Positions 1 to 8,986 are shown, counted from the stretch's first letter. The stretch is DNA of 34,020 nucleotides from Gallionella sp. (GCA_029850565.1 JARCRR010000124.1:1-34020), one strand, 5' to 3'. Notes: generated from the sequence alone by a model not told the origin. Made by a program: numbers and translations.

Positions 1-174
1 GGTGTGAGATGCGCACAACTGCTGAATGACAATCGTTGTGCCGTGTTCGGCAAACCTGAACGCCCCGCTTTCTGCGCAGGACTCAGGCCTTCAACAGAGA
101 TGTGCGGCGAATCGCGCGAGCAGGCGATGCAGTGGCTATCAAGCTTGGAGCTTGCCACACGACCCTCGGTATAA
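1..174 (+). CDS. YkgJ-family cysteine-cluster protein, C-terminal fragment
   Basis: The window opens inside a reading frame (frame 1) that runs 57 codons to a TAA at 172-174; the 5' part is outside the window. The visible tail contains RCAQLL, DNRCAVFGKPERPAFC and EMCG, followed by a helical stretch ending SLELATRP. This spacing of cysteines around an FGxPxRPxxC motif and a terminal MCG is characteristic of the YkgJ / UPF0153 zinc- or iron-chelating family, small cytoplasmic proteins of unknown role. It ends 7 bases before the DUF1289 start on the same strand, so the two are probably co-transcribed. The assignment rests on motif memory of the family; the N-terminal cysteines cannot be checked here. 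Confidence 0.7.
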   Translation, partial: GVRCAQLLNDNRCAVFGKPERPAFCAGLRPSTEMCGESREQAMQWLSSLELATRPSV

Positions 175-181
175 TCGCGCC

Positions 182-388
182 ATGTCACACAGCCACCCTT
201 TGTCACCTTCAGCCGAGGTTACTCCCGATTCACCCTGTAGCGGTCATTGCACGACCGTGTTGGGTGACGATGTATGCCGCAGTTGTCTGCGCACCTTCGA
301 AGAGATCACGCGCTGGATAGAGATGAGTCACGCTGAACGCTGCGCAGTGAACCAACGTATCGCAACCCTACAACTCAAGAAACACTAA
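182..388 (+). CDS. DUF1289 domain-containing protein
   Basis: A 68-aa cytoplasmic protein. It carries the DUF1289 signature: SPCSGHC near residue 17, a second pair in VCRSCLRT, then EITRW and a closing helix with ERCAVNQRI. The four cysteines look like a small metal site, but no function is established for the family. The start at 182 was chosen because the domain begins shortly afterwards; the longer frame from 26 reads through the end of the preceding gene. No Shine-Dalgarno sequence precedes the ATG. A TATAAT at 170-175 lies right before it, overlapping the stop of the upstream gene, so a very short or leaderless transcript is possible. uppP follows after 3 bases, suggesting translational coupling. 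Confidence 0.85.
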   Translation: MSHSHPLSPSAEVTPDSPCSGHCTTVLGDDVCRSCLRTFEEITRWIEMSHAERCAVNQRIATLQLKKH

Positions 389-391
389 GCA

Positions 392-1219
392 ATGGACATC
401 ATCCTGTTACTCAAAGCCGCCATCCTCGGCGTGGTCGAAGGTCTGACCGAATTCCTGCCTATCTCCTCCACAGGCCATCTCATCTTGGTGGGCGACCTTC
501 TCGACTTCAACGATGAGCGCGGCAAGGTGTTCGAGATCGTCATCCAGTTCGCTGCCATCCTCGCGGTGTGCTGGGAATATCGCGCCAAGTTGGTATCGGT
601 CACAACGGGGTTGGTGCAGAAACAGGAGGCCGCGCAACGTTTCACCTTCAATCTATTCATCGCCTTCTTGCCGCTGGCGATACTCGGCTTGCTGTTTGGA
701 AAGGCAATCAAGGCACATTTGTTTTCTCCCGTCCCTGTGGCACTTGCCTTCATCATCGGCGGTCTCATCATCTTGTGGGCGGAGAAGCGCCAGCACACTG
801 AGCACATCGGCAGTGTGGATGACATGCACTGGAAGGATGCGCTGAAGATGGGATTGGCGCAGGCACTGGCTTTGATTCCCGGCACGTCGCGTTCGGGCGC
901 GACGATTATTGGAGGCTTGTTTTTTGGGCTCAGCAGGAAGGCCGCGACCGAATTCTCGTTCTTTCTCGCCATCCCCACGCTGACCATGGCGACATTGTAC
1001 GAAGTGGTGAAGTATCGCGACCAGTTCCATGCGGATGACCTCGGTATCTTCCTGGTCGGTTCCATCGCCTCATTCATCAGCGCCTTCATCGCGGTGCGCG
1101 GATTGTTGCGCTACATCAGCCGCCACGATTTCACCATCTTCGCGTGGTATCGCATCGCGTTCGGTTTGATCGTATTGATCACTGCCTATACGGGTGTAGT
1201 GAGCTGGTCGGCTGCATAA
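392..1219 (+). CDS. uppP: Undecaprenyl-diphosphatase (UppP/BacA)
   Basis: A 275-aa inner-membrane protein that dephosphorylates undecaprenyl diphosphate to recycle the lipid carrier for peptidoglycan and O-antigen synthesis; overexpression gives bacitracin resistance in other bacteria. Both family motifs are present: [15 protein letters not shown] at residues 16-30, with the catalytic glutamates and histidine, and PGTSRSG at 163-169, with the essential arginine. Length and the multiple hydrophobic segments fit the BacA type rather than PAP2 phosphatases. It starts 3 bases after the DUF1289 stop, so the two share a transcript. The gene ends convergently against a tiny leftward ORF 8 bases away, with no obvious terminator between them. 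Confidence 0.97.
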   Translation: MDIILLLKAAILGVVEGLTEFLPISSTGHLILVGDLLDFNDERGKVFEIVIQFAAILAVCWEYRAKLVSVTTGLVQKQEAAQRFTFNLFIAFLPLAILGLLFGKAIKAHLFSPVPVALAFIIGGLIILWAEKRQHTEHIGSVDDMHWKDALKMGLAQALALIPGTSRSGATIIGGLFFGLSRKAATEFSFFLAIPTLTMATLYEVVKYRDQFHADDLGIFLVGSIASFISAFIAVRGLLRYISRHDFTIFAWYRIAFGLIVLITAYTGVVSWSAA

Positions 1220-1227
1220 GCCGCGCA

Positions 1228-1344
1228 TCACCCCGCCAGTATGGCGAGGATGAACACGATGATGGCGATTTCGATGAGGGTGAGGTTGGAATGTTTCTTG
1301 GTCGAGCTGTTGATACGCAGGAGCAGCGAAAAAAGATTCCGCAT
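1228..1344 (-). CDS. Small membrane protein with prepilin-like N-terminal helix (38 aa)
   Basis: An ATG at 1344 opens a 38-codon frame ending TGA at 1228. The product begins MRNLFSLLLRINSSTKKHSN, then LTLIEIAIIVFILAILAG and stops: a basic, polar N-terminus and one hydrophobic helix. The TLIE-plus-hydrophobic pattern after two lysines strongly recalls the start of a type IV prepilin or pseudopilin. However, the -1 residue is Asn rather than Gly, and there is no globular domain. The gene sits 18 bases after the rhodanese stop on the same strand and has a weak GAGAG ribosome site, so it may be translated from that transcript. It could be a genuine single-span small protein, a decayed pseudopilin or chance. 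No family was recognised. Confidence 0.45.
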   Translation of the reverse strand: MRNLFSLLLRINSSTKKHSNLTLIEIAIIVFILAILAG

Positions 1345-1362
1345 AGACGCTCTCGGTAAAGC

Positions 1363-1815
1363 TTAGCTCTGCTCCCAAGGCAGACCGGCTTTGCGCCAGC
1401 CGTTCACCCCGTTGCGCTGATTGCCGGTGCTCTTGTCTCCCTCGAACCCTTCCAGGATGTTATAGCAATCGGCATATCCCGCTTGCGTCGCAAGGGCTGC
1501 GGCCGCGTGCGAGCGCTGACCGCTACGGCACAGGAACAGCACCAGCGATTCTTTATCGACCTGCTGCTCCAGCGCCACCATGAAATTGGGATTCGGCTTC
1601 ATGCCGGGATAGCTCATCCACTCGATCTCGACCGCGCCCGGTACACGACCGACCCAGTCGATCTCGGCACGTGTGCGCACATCGACTAACTTCGCCCCCG
1701 GCGCGCTCTTCAATATCTCGAAAGCCTCTCCTGGCAATATCGCCCCTTCATAAGTAAGGTTGGCATCTTTCGCGCGTTGCTGCGCTTTGCTCAATATCTC
1801 GGTGATCTTTCCCAT
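1363..1815 (-). CDS. Rhodanese-like sulfurtransferase
   Basis: A 150-aa single-domain rhodanese. It has KLVDVRTRAEIDWVGRVPGA (about residues 42-61), the aspartate and arginine of the fold, and the active-site loop CRSGQRS at 96-102, with Cys96 as the persulfide-carrying residue. A six-residue loop with CRSG is the sulfurtransferase form rather than the Cdc25 phosphatase form. The N-terminal 25 residues form a helical extension (MGKITEILSKAQQRAKDAN) seen in proteobacterial single-domain rhodaneses. The start at 1815 was chosen because the longer frame to 2184 enters the divergent transporter gene. The sulfur acceptor is unknown; thiosulfate or a protein persulfide relay are both possible. Confidence 0.92.
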   Translation of the reverse strand: MGKITEILSKAQQRAKDANLTYEGAILPGEAFEILKSAPGAKLVDVRTRAEIDWVGRVPGAVEIEWMSYPGMKPNPNFMVALEQQVDKESLVLFLCRSGQRSHAAAALATQAGYADCYNILEGFEGDKSTGNQRNGVNGWRKAGLPWEQS

Positions 1816-1893
1816 GATGTTCTTTCGTAAATGTTTTAGGTTTGATGCGTCCCTGCTATCCTGCGCACTCGCTTGCATACTATCCCAACAGCA

Positions 1894-3081
1894 ATGAAAA
1901 ATCACACGCACTCTCACGGGCATAACCACTCGCATGATAAGTCTGCCGCCTTTGAGCCGGCCCATCCCGTGCGTTTCGCCGCTGCCCGTAAAAGCACGTG
2001 GGTGAGTATCGTCATCAATCTTCTGCTGACGATCGTGCAGGTGTTGGCGGGCTTCTTCGGCAAGTCGCAATCGTTGATGGCGGATGGTCTGCACTCTTTG
2101 GCCGACCTGCTCTCCGACGTGCTGGTACTGTTCGCCAACCGGCATGGCAATAAACATGCTGATGCCAACCACCCTTACGGCCATGCGCGCATCGAAACTG
2201 CCGCATCGCTCATTCTTGGCGCCAGCCTCGCCGCTCTCGGTATAGGACTACTGATCGCCGCCGGGATGCGCCTGCAACATCCCGAACATGTTCAATCTGT
2301 ACATCCGTTCACCTTATGGGTCGCCCTCTTCGCGTTGGCCGCAAAGGAAGGCATGTTCCGCTACATGCTGGCCGTCGCTCAACGTGTACGCTCACAGATG
2401 TTGGTAGCGAATGCATGGCATGCGCGTTCGGACGCCGCTTCGTCTTTGGTCGTGGTCGTGGGTATCGTGGGTAACCTGCTGGGTTACACCTTCCTCGACT
2501 TGGTGGCCGCCGCCGTGGTGGGTGTGATGATCGCCTACATGGGCATCCAGTTCGCGCGTGATGCCTTGCTCGAATTGGTGGACACCGGCCTTGACGAGGC
2601 AGAAGTCCGCGCCATCCGTAACACGCTCAAGGCGGTTCCCGGTGTGATCGGATTACATGATTTGCGCACCCGCAAGATGGCGGATAACGCACTGGTGGAC
2701 GCACACATCATGGTCGATCCCAGAATTAGCGTATCGGAAGGCCACTACATCGCCGAGGCCGCTCGCGGAGCCGTATTGAAGGGGCATCACGTGATGGATG
2801 TGATGGTACACATCGACCCCGAGGACGACGCCCATGCCAGACCGAACGCCCACCTACCGCAACGTCATCTGTTGCTCGCCCATCTCTACAACCGCCTAGG
2901 CGAGAGCCTGCCTACCTCCACTCGTATCGTGATGCATTATCTGAACGGGAAGGTGGAAGCCGAGATATTGCTGGACACGCCTATCGACCTGACTGGTCTG
3001 CAACATAAATGTTCGGCCCTTACCGCTGACGATCCTTATTTCCGCCAGGTCACGCTTCACCAGACATTCGCACCAAAATAG
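1894..3081 (+). CDS. Cation diffusion facilitator (CDF) family divalent-metal exporter
   Basis: A 395-aa inner-membrane antiporter expected to export a divalent metal such as Zn, Fe or Mn in exchange for protons. The N-terminus is a histidine-rich metal-binding stretch (HTHSHGHNHSH). The CDF signature GKSQSLMADGLHSLADLLSD is in TM2, and the second metal half-site HARSD is in TM5. Each half-site has an HxxxD pattern, which often goes with zinc, but specificity cannot be fixed from this. About six hydrophobic segments precede a cytoplasmic ferredoxin-like domain (VPGVIGLHDLRTRK onward), followed by an unusual extra C-terminal region of roughly 90 residues. ATG 1894 is preferred over an upstream in-frame TTG at 1873 because the His-rich head begins directly after it. 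It is divergent from the rhodanese, with 78 bases between. Confidence 0.93.
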   Translation: MKNHTHSHGHNHSHDKSAAFEPAHPVRFAAARKSTWVSIVINLLLTIVQVLAGFFGKSQSLMADGLHSLADLLSDVLVLFANRHGNKHADANHPYGHARIETAASLILGASLAALGIGLLIAAGMRLQHPEHVQSVHPFTLWVALFALAAKEGMFRYMLAVAQRVRSQMLVANAWHARSDAASSLVVVVGIVGNLLGYTFLDLVAAAVVGVMIAYMGIQFARDALLELVDTGLDEAEVRAIRNTLKAVPGVIGLHDLRTRKMADNALVDAHIMVDPRISVSEGHYIAEAARGAVLKGHHVMDVMVHIDPEDDAHARPNAHLPQRHLLLAHLYNRLGESLPTSTRIVMHYLNGKVEAEILLDTPIDLTGLQHKCSALTADDPYFRQVTLHQTFAPK

Positions 3082-3179
3082 TGCGTCTTGCCTGTGCCGC
3101 GCCCCAATCGAGAGCATTCATAGGCGCGCCCGTTGTGGGGCAGATATGGCACAATGCGCGTCTCGCAGGATTCAGGGGG

Positions 3180-3195
3180 TGGCATAGTTTCTGCT
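3180..3195 (+). promoter_or_regulatory. Sigma-54 (-24/-12) promoter of glnA
   Basis: TGGCATAGTTTCTGCT matches the RpoN consensus TGGCAYR-N4-TTGCW. The invariant GG is at 3181-3182 and GC at 3193-3194, exactly 12 bases apart. It lies 73 bases upstream of the glnA ATG, and the genome segment encodes NtrB/NtrC just downstream, which fits nitrogen-regulated transcription. No convincing NtrC palindrome was found upstream; a loose candidate is around 3083-3097. Confidence 0.75.
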
Positions 3196-3268
3196 GTTCA
3201 GGACTGGTCGCACCATTAAGTTCGTTTCAAAAACAGCATCGTTTAATTTTTAATTGGGAGATTCGAGT

Positions 3269-4684
3269 ATGTCTAAAACAGCAGCCGACGTTCTGAAGAT
3301 CATCAAAGAACAAGGCATCAAGTTCGTTGATCTACGTTTCACTGACACCCGTGGTAAAGAACAGCACGTTGGCGTGCCGGTCTCCCACGTTGACATGGAC
3401 AAGTTCGAAGAAGGTCATGCCTTCGACGGTTCCTCCATCGCCGGTTGGAAAGGCATCCAAGCCTCCGACATGTTGCTGATGTTGGATCCTGATTCTGCTT
3501 ATGTCGATCCATTCTTCGACGAGCCGACCCTTGTGATCACTTGCGACGTGATCGAGCCATCCGATGGCAAGGGTTACGACCGCGATCCACGCTCCATCGC
3601 CAAACGTGCCGAGGCTTACCTGAAGTCCACTGGCATCGGTGACGCCGCTTACTTCGGCCCAGAGCCAGAATTCTTCATCTTCGACTCCGTGCAATGGAAG
3701 ATCGATATGTCCGGCTGTTCCGTGAAGATCAATTCCGAAGAAGCTGCCTGGTCTACCGGTCATGAGTTCGATGGCGGTAACACAGGTCACCGTCCGATGG
3801 TGAAGGGCGGTTACTTCCCGGTCCCTCCGGTCGATAGCTTGAACGACATGCGCGCTCAGATGTGTCTGTTGTTGGAAGAGATCGGCATCCCCGTCGAAGT
3901 TCACCACCACGAAGTGGCGACTGCCGGTCAGTGCGAACTGGGCACCAAGTTCAATACATTGGTCAAGCGTGCTGACTGGACACAAGCTCAAAAGTACGTC
4001 ATCCAAAACGTCGCTCACCAATACGGCAAGACCGCGACCTTCATGCCCAAGCCCATCGTTGGCGACAACGGTTCCGGCATGCACGTTCACCAATCCATCT
4101 GGAAGGGTGGCAAGAACATGTTCGCAGGCAACGGCTATGCTGGATTGTCCGAGACAGCGCTGTACTACATCGGCGGCATCATCAAGCACGCCAAGGCATT
4201 GAACGCGATCACCAACCCGGGTACCAACTCTTACAAACGCCTCGTTCCTCACTACGAAGCGCCGGTGAAATTGGCCTACTCCGCAAAGAACCGTTCCGCT
4301 TCGATCCGTATCCCTCACGTCGCTAGCGACAAGGCGCGCCGTATCGAGACACGTTTCCCAGATCCATCTTCCAACCCATACTTGTGCTTCGCCGCACTGA
4401 TGATGGCCGGCTTGGATGGTATCCAGAACAAGATCCACCCAGGAGATCCGGCAGACAAGAACCTGTACGATCTGCCACCGGAGGAAGATGCAAAGATCCC
4501 AACCGTGTGTGCTTCGTTGGATGAAGCCTTGGCTGCGTTGGACAAAGACCGTGAGTTCTTGACTCGTGGCGGCGTGTTCTCTAACGACTTCCTCGATGCC
4601 TACATCGATCTGAAGATGGAAGAAGTGAACCGCATCCGCATGACGACTCACCCGGTCGAATTCGACATGTACTACAGCCTGTAA
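3269..4684 (+). CDS. glnA: Glutamine synthetase, type I
   Basis: A 471-aa cytoplasmic enzyme that condenses ammonia and glutamate to glutamine with ATP, forming the usual dodecamer. Recognisable elements are the beta-grasp N-terminus ([16 protein letters not shown]), DGSSIAGW, the metal-binding [21 protein letters not shown], the ATP-site segment [15 protein letters not shown] and the glutamate-site NRSASIRIP. The adenylylation motif NLYDLPPEE has its tyrosine at about residue 400, so activity should be controlled by GlnE. ATG 3269 is preceded by GGGAG at 3256-3260. The upstream sigma-54 site and the downstream terminator make this a single-gene unit that is separated from ntrBC at the transcript level. 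Confidence 0.98.
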   Translation: MSKTAADVLKIIKEQGIKFVDLRFTDTRGKEQHVGVPVSHVDMDKFEEGHAFDGSSIAGWKGIQASDMLLMLDPDSAYVDPFFDEPTLVITCDVIEPSDGKGYDRDPRSIAKRAEAYLKSTGIGDAAYFGPEPEFFIFDSVQWKIDMSGCSVKINSEEAAWSTGHEFDGGNTGHRPMVKGGYFPVPPVDSLNDMRAQMCLLLEEIGIPVEVHHHEVATAGQCELGTKFNTLVKRADWTQAQKYVIQNVAHQYGKTATFMPKPIVGDNGSGMHVHQSIWKGGKNMFAGNGYAGLSETALYYIGGIIKHAKALNAITNPGTNSYKRLVPHYEAPVKLAYSAKNRSASIRIPHVASDKARRIETRFPDPSSNPYLCFAALMMAGLDGIQNKIHPGDPADKNLYDLPPEEDAKIPTVCASLDEALAALDKDREFLTRGGVFSNDFLDAYIDLKMEEVNRIRMTTHPVEFDMYYSL

Positions 4685-4704
4685 GCGATACCGCAGGTAA
4701 TGAG

Positions 4705-4735
4705 AACGGAGCCCTGGTGGCTCCGTTTTCTTTTG
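4705..4735 (+). terminator. Rho-independent terminator after glnA
   Basis: A 9-bp perfect stem, AACGGAGCC (4705-4713) paired with GGCTCCGTT (4719-4727), with loop CTGGT, runs directly into TTTCTTTT. It lies 21 bases after the glnA stop and should end the glnA transcript before the next promoter. Confidence 0.9.
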
Positions 4736-4758
4736 CGGGAACCGCGTGCGGCCGGTGT

Positions 4759-4787
4759 TTGTCACATGTGCGGCCTTAACCTATACT
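4759..4787 (+). promoter_or_regulatory. Sigma-70 promoter for the DUF4124 gene (and probably ntrBC)
   Basis: TTGTCA (4759-4764) and TATACT (4782-4787) are separated by exactly 17 bases; each box has one mismatch to consensus. The predicted start near 4794 gives a 5' leader of about 20 bases before the ATG at 4815. It follows the glnA terminator immediately, so DUF4124-ntrB-ntrC can be expressed constitutively, independently of the sigma-54 promoter. Confidence 0.75.
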
Positions 4788-4814
4788 CCCGCCATCATTT
4801 TGCAGGGTACGACC

Positions 4815-5303
4815 ATGAATCTATTTCGTCTGACGATGTTGTGTAGCGCGTTTGTTTTCGCCAGCACGGCGCAAGCAGAGATATACAAGCGTGTGGATAA
4901 AGACGGTCACGTGACTTATTCGAGTGCACCGATCAAAGGCGCAAAAAAACTCCAACTCGAACCGTTGCCTACCATGACTGCACAGCCTATACCGCCCAAG
5001 GCTCGCAACAATAACGAATCATCATCGGAATTCCGCGTGAACTCCGAAACGCAAACCCGCCGCGACGATACACGTCGCAAGATATTGGAAGATGAACTCG
5101 CCACCGAAGAAAAGCTGCTAGATGATGCACGCGCAAAACTGAAAGAGGCGGAAGACAACCCCGAAGTATTCAAAACCTCTACCGGTCAGACTCTTCGTAA
5201 CGTCGCAAAATATGATGAAAAGGTCAATGCTGCACAGGACGACGTGAAAGGCCACGAGAAGAACATCCAAGCGTTAAAGACCGAGCTCTCCAACCTGAAG
5301 TGA
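4815..5303 (+). CDS. DUF4124 domain-containing exported protein
   Basis: A 162-aa protein with a clear signal peptide (MNLFRLTMLCSAFVFASTAQA, cleavage before EIYKRVD), so it acts in the periplasm. The mature start EIYKRVDKDGHVTYSSAPIKG is the DUF4124 module, a short beta domain found at the N-terminus of many proteobacterial envelope proteins. The rest is polar and charged, and residues of about 85-160 form a likely coiled coil (DELATEEKLLDDARAKLKEA and following heptads). The function is unknown. The gene lies between glnA and ntrB with its own promoter, 38 bases before ntrB, which suggests an operon with the two-component system by position only. ATG 4815 was chosen over a longer frame because the signal peptide starts there. 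Confidence 0.88.
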   Translation: MNLFRLTMLCSAFVFASTAQAEIYKRVDKDGHVTYSSAPIKGAKKLQLEPLPTMTAQPIPPKARNNNESSSEFRVNSETQTRRDDTRRKILEDELATEEKLLDDARAKLKEAEDNPEVFKTSTGQTLRNVAKYDEKVNAAQDDVKGHEKNIQALKTELSNLK

Positions 5304-5341
5304 CCTCTTTCGTTGGCATGTTTTCTGCTCATTAGACTCAC

Positions 5342-6397
5342 ATGCCAAGTTCAACACTCCCTTCGCTAGAACATCTTTCCACCGCAGTCGTCCTGCTGGA
5401 CGATCAATCGCGCATCGCCTATCTCAATCCGGCGGCGGAACACCTGTTCGCAGTGAGCCATAGCAACCTGCTTGGTCATCCTTTGCAGCACGCTTTCAAC
5501 CATGCTGACCAATTGTGGGCTGCCATGCAATCAGCATTGTCCAGCAATGCCAGCCATATCGAACATGACATGATGTTGGGTACGCACACATTGCCTAACA
5601 AGCTGCATCTGAGTTGCACGGTGACGCCGATACATCTGGATCAGTTCGCTTTGCTACTGGAGTTCCACACCATCGACCGCCCGTTGAAGATGGCGCGCGA
5701 AGAGCAGATGCTGGACCAGACACAGGCCAACCGTATGCTGCTGCGCAATCTGGCACACGAGATCAAGAATCCGCTGGGCGGCATACGCGGTGCTGCACAG
5801 TTGCTGGAACAGGAGTTGGAGAAGCCGGCACTGCGCGAATACACCCAAGTCGTCATCCAAGAAGCGGATCGTCTGCGCTCGCTCATGGAGAAACTGCTCA
5901 CGCCGCAACATGTGCCCCATTTTAGTGCGCTCAATATCCATGAGGTGTTGGAGCGTGTACGCAGCGTCGTTCTTGCCGAATTACCCGAAGGCTTGCTCAT
6001 CCAGCGCGACTACGATTTGAGTCTGCCGGATCTGCACGGCGACAAGGAGCAGTTGATACAAGTTGTGCTCAACATCGTGCGCAATGCGGCACAGGCGATG
6101 AAAGGCCACGGCACCATCACCTTCCGCACCCGCATCTCGCGCCAGGTCACCTTGATGAAGAAGCGCCATCGCCTTGCCATCGCGGTACAGATCACCGACA
6201 ACGGCCCCGGTATTCCCGGGCATCTGCGCGACAAGATCTTCTATCCGCTGGTCTCTGGTCGTGCCGACGGACACGGGTTAGGGCTCACGCTGGCGCAAGA
6301 TTTTGTCAGCCAACATCAAGGTAGTATCGAATTCGAAAGCGAACCGGGGCGCACTTGTTTCACAGTGATGCTTCCGCTCACGAACATGGAAAAATAA
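5342..6397 (+). CDS. glnL: Nitrogen regulation sensor histidine kinase NtrB (GlnL)
   Basis: A 351-aa cytoplasmic kinase/phosphatase that, with PII, sets the phosphorylation of NtrC in response to glutamine status. An N-terminal PAS domain (about residues 8-110, AVVLLDDQSRIAYLNPAAEH) precedes the HisKA H-box NLAHEIKNPLGGIRGA, whose phospho-accepting histidine falls at residue 139. The ATPase domain follows with N-box NIVRNAAQAM, G1 box DNGPGIP and G2 box GHGLGLTLAQ. It has no membrane segments, as expected. The start at 5342 leaves a normal NtrB N-terminus. ntrC follows after a 147-base gap holding a palindromic element, an unusual separation for this pair, which is normally tightly coupled. 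Confidence 0.97.
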   Translation: MPSSTLPSLEHLSTAVVLLDDQSRIAYLNPAAEHLFAVSHSNLLGHPLQHAFNHADQLWAAMQSALSSNASHIEHDMMLGTHTLPNKLHLSCTVTPIHLDQFALLLEFHTIDRPLKMAREEQMLDQTQANRMLLRNLAHEIKNPLGGIRGAAQLLEQELEKPALREYTQVVIQEADRLRSLMEKLLTPQHVPHFSALNIHEVLERVRSVVLAELPEGLLIQRDYDLSLPDLHGDKEQLIQVVLNIVRNAAQAMKGHGTITFRTRISRQVTLMKKRHRLAIAVQITDNGPGIPGHLRDKIFYPLVSGRADGHGLGLTLAQDFVSQHQGSIEFESEPGRTCFTVMLPLTNMEK

Positions 6398-6411
6398 TGA
6401 CGGCCACCTCT

Positions 6412-6532
6412 AAAAATCCAAATTTCGTCGCAATACTGCGTTGCTCACAAAAAATCACTCCTTACATATCGGGCATATGCCGCGTCGCAATTTTTTGCTC
6501 GCGCCTTGTCTTGCTTAGAACTTTAAATTTTT
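6412..6532 (+). repeat. 121-bp imperfect palindrome between ntrB and ntrC (MITE/REP-like)
   Basis: The left end begins AAAAATCCAAATTTCG and the right end finishes CTTTAAATTTTT. Folding the two halves on the centre near 6472 pairs AAAAAT with ATTTTT, AAATT with AACTTT, GCAA with TTGC and CAAAAAAT with the internal ATTTTTTG block. CATA and TATG meet at the centre. There is no start-to-stop reading frame of substance inside. The structure and AT-rich tips suggest a non-autonomous dispersed intergenic repeat that inserted between two co-transcribed genes; in RNA it could form a long hairpin. Only one copy is in this window, so its repetitive nature is inferred from recollection of similar betaproteobacterial intergenic sequence. 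Confidence 0.6.
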
Positions 6533-6544
6533 CGAGGTAGCCTC

Positions 6545-7945
<1,401 letters not shown>

Positions 7946-7947
7946 GG

Positions 7948-8790
7948 CTAGCGTTTCTTACCTGCCTTCTTCCACACACCCGTGATGGGCTGCTGATCCT
8001 TGCTCTCACCCAAGATGGACAGACCATACATCTCCGAAAGCGTGCGTAGCAGCGTGTAGTGGTTGATGCGCTGCGCTGGCTTACCCGGCTTCACCATCTC
8101 ACCCACAAAGATCGTCGCGATACGATTCCCTTCGCGGCCATCATCTTCGTCGAAGGTGACTATGAGCAGACTGTTGTGTGTCATCGCCCACTGCGCATAA
8201 GCCTCGATGTTTTGTTTCAGCCACGCATCCCCTTCCTCAATGCTGCCATCATGCATGTCGTTGCGCTGATCGGGCACCACCAGAGATACGGTCGGTAGTT
8301 GCGAAAAATCTTGCGGGAACGCCGTGAAGGGTTGGTTGAATGCGGCCAGCTCTTTCCAATTCGCTGCAGGATTATGTTTGCGCATGTACGCACCGTAGCG
8401 ACACCCTTCGTAGCCCGCCTCGGGCAGTGACTCCGAATAGCTGACGAAGCCCAACCCTTTCTCGATAAGCGCCCCACCCAGATTCTCGCCCTTCAATTCG
8501 AGCGGGCAGGCGTTGCTGCTGATGCCGCGCGTCGTGCCGGAGAACAGCGCGAGATAGTTAGGCTGACTGGGATGGGTGACGCCATACGAGTTGGTGAACA
8601 GCACACCGCGTTGCGCGAGGGCATTGATGTAAGGCGCATCAGCATTACCGATGATCTTGGAATAGCCCCGATTCTCTTCCACCACGATGACGATGTGATC
8701 GGGGCGCGGCAAAGTGATTTCTGCCGCAATAGCCGATTGAGCGACACAAAAAAACGCAAACGCGAACAGCGACTTCACGAACTCACTCAT
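7948..8790 (-). CDS. Secreted phosphoesterase (acid phosphatase / phospholipase C-like family)
   Basis: A 280-aa exported protein with signal peptide MSEFVKSLFAFAFFCVAQSA, cleaved near AIAAE. The mature start PDHIVIVVEENRGYSKIIGN, with the metal-binding glutamate and asparagine of VEENR, then SYGVTHPSQPNYLALFSG, and a later LLIVTFDEDDG (paired acidic residues) are the hallmarks of the PF04185 phosphoesterase family that includes AcpA-type acid phosphatases and phospholipases C. The substrate is not determinable, and the length is short for phospholipase C and closer to acid phosphatases. ATG 8790 was chosen as the signal peptide begins there; it overlaps the previous gene by 8 bases, implying translational coupling with the small Cys-rich protein. 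Confidence 0.88.
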   Translation of the reverse strand: MSEFVKSLFAFAFFCVAQSAIAAEITLPRPDHIVIVVEENRGYSKIIGNADAPYINALAQRGVLFTNSYGVTHPSQPNYLALFSGTTRGISSNACPLELKGENLGGALIEKGLGFVSYSESLPEAGYEGCRYGAYMRKHNPAANWKELAAFNQPFTAFPQDFSQLPTVSLVVPDQRNDMHDGSIEEGDAWLKQNIEAYAQWAMTHNSLLIVTFDEDDGREGNRIATIFVGEMVKPGKPAQRINHYTLLRTLSEMYGLSILGESKDQQPITGVWKKAGKKR

Positions 8791-8977
8791 CTTTATCGGC
8801 AGTTGGTGCAGGTGCGTCCGCTTCATCAAGCGGTTTCTTCTTCGGGCGATTCTTGCTCGGGTCAGCGAAGTTGAAACGCCCGGCCAGCACGCAACCCTTC
8901 ATGCCAATGTCGCATGGCTTGTTCAGCACCTTCTGGCACTTCTCATCCACCTCATGCGGACAACCCCAACCGCCCAT
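8783..8977 (-). CDS. Small cysteine-rich hypothetical protein
   Basis: A 64-aa protein with no signal peptide. The first half holds four cysteines in CPHEVDEKC and KPCDIGMKGC, followed by VLAGRF; the second half is a lysine- and acid-rich tail (NRPKKKPLDEADAPAP). The Cys/His spacing looks like a small metal-binding knuckle. I recall similar short proteins in other betaproteobacteria, but no named family. AAGGA lies 6 bases before ATG 8977. It is 9 bases downstream of the phnA stop and overlaps the phosphoesterase start by 8 bases, so the three form one leftward operon. Confidence 0.8.
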   Translation of the reverse strand: MGGWGCPHEVDEKCQKVLNKPCDIGMKGCVLAGRFNFADPSKNRPKKKPLDEADAPAPTADKDE

Positions 8978-8986
8978 GTGTAATCC

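Noticed and set aside
3104-3142. Terminator after the CDF transporter gene (GCCCCA ... TGGGGC)
   Set aside because: The loop is long and no T-tract follows; not convincing as an intrinsic terminator.
3205-3215. TGGTCGCACCA as an NtrC binding site
   Set aside because: The half-sites face the wrong way compared with the NtrC consensus (ACC then GGT), and it lies downstream of the -12 element.
3332-4765. 477-aa open frame antisense to glnA
   Set aside because: It mirrors the glnA codons exactly, has no recognisable motif, and the sense strand encodes an unmistakable glutamine synthetase.
6355-6540. Short open frame across the end of ntrB and the intergenic palindrome
   Set aside because: It starts out of frame inside ntrB and consists mainly of the palindromic repeat; such frames recur as spurious calls in repeat copies.
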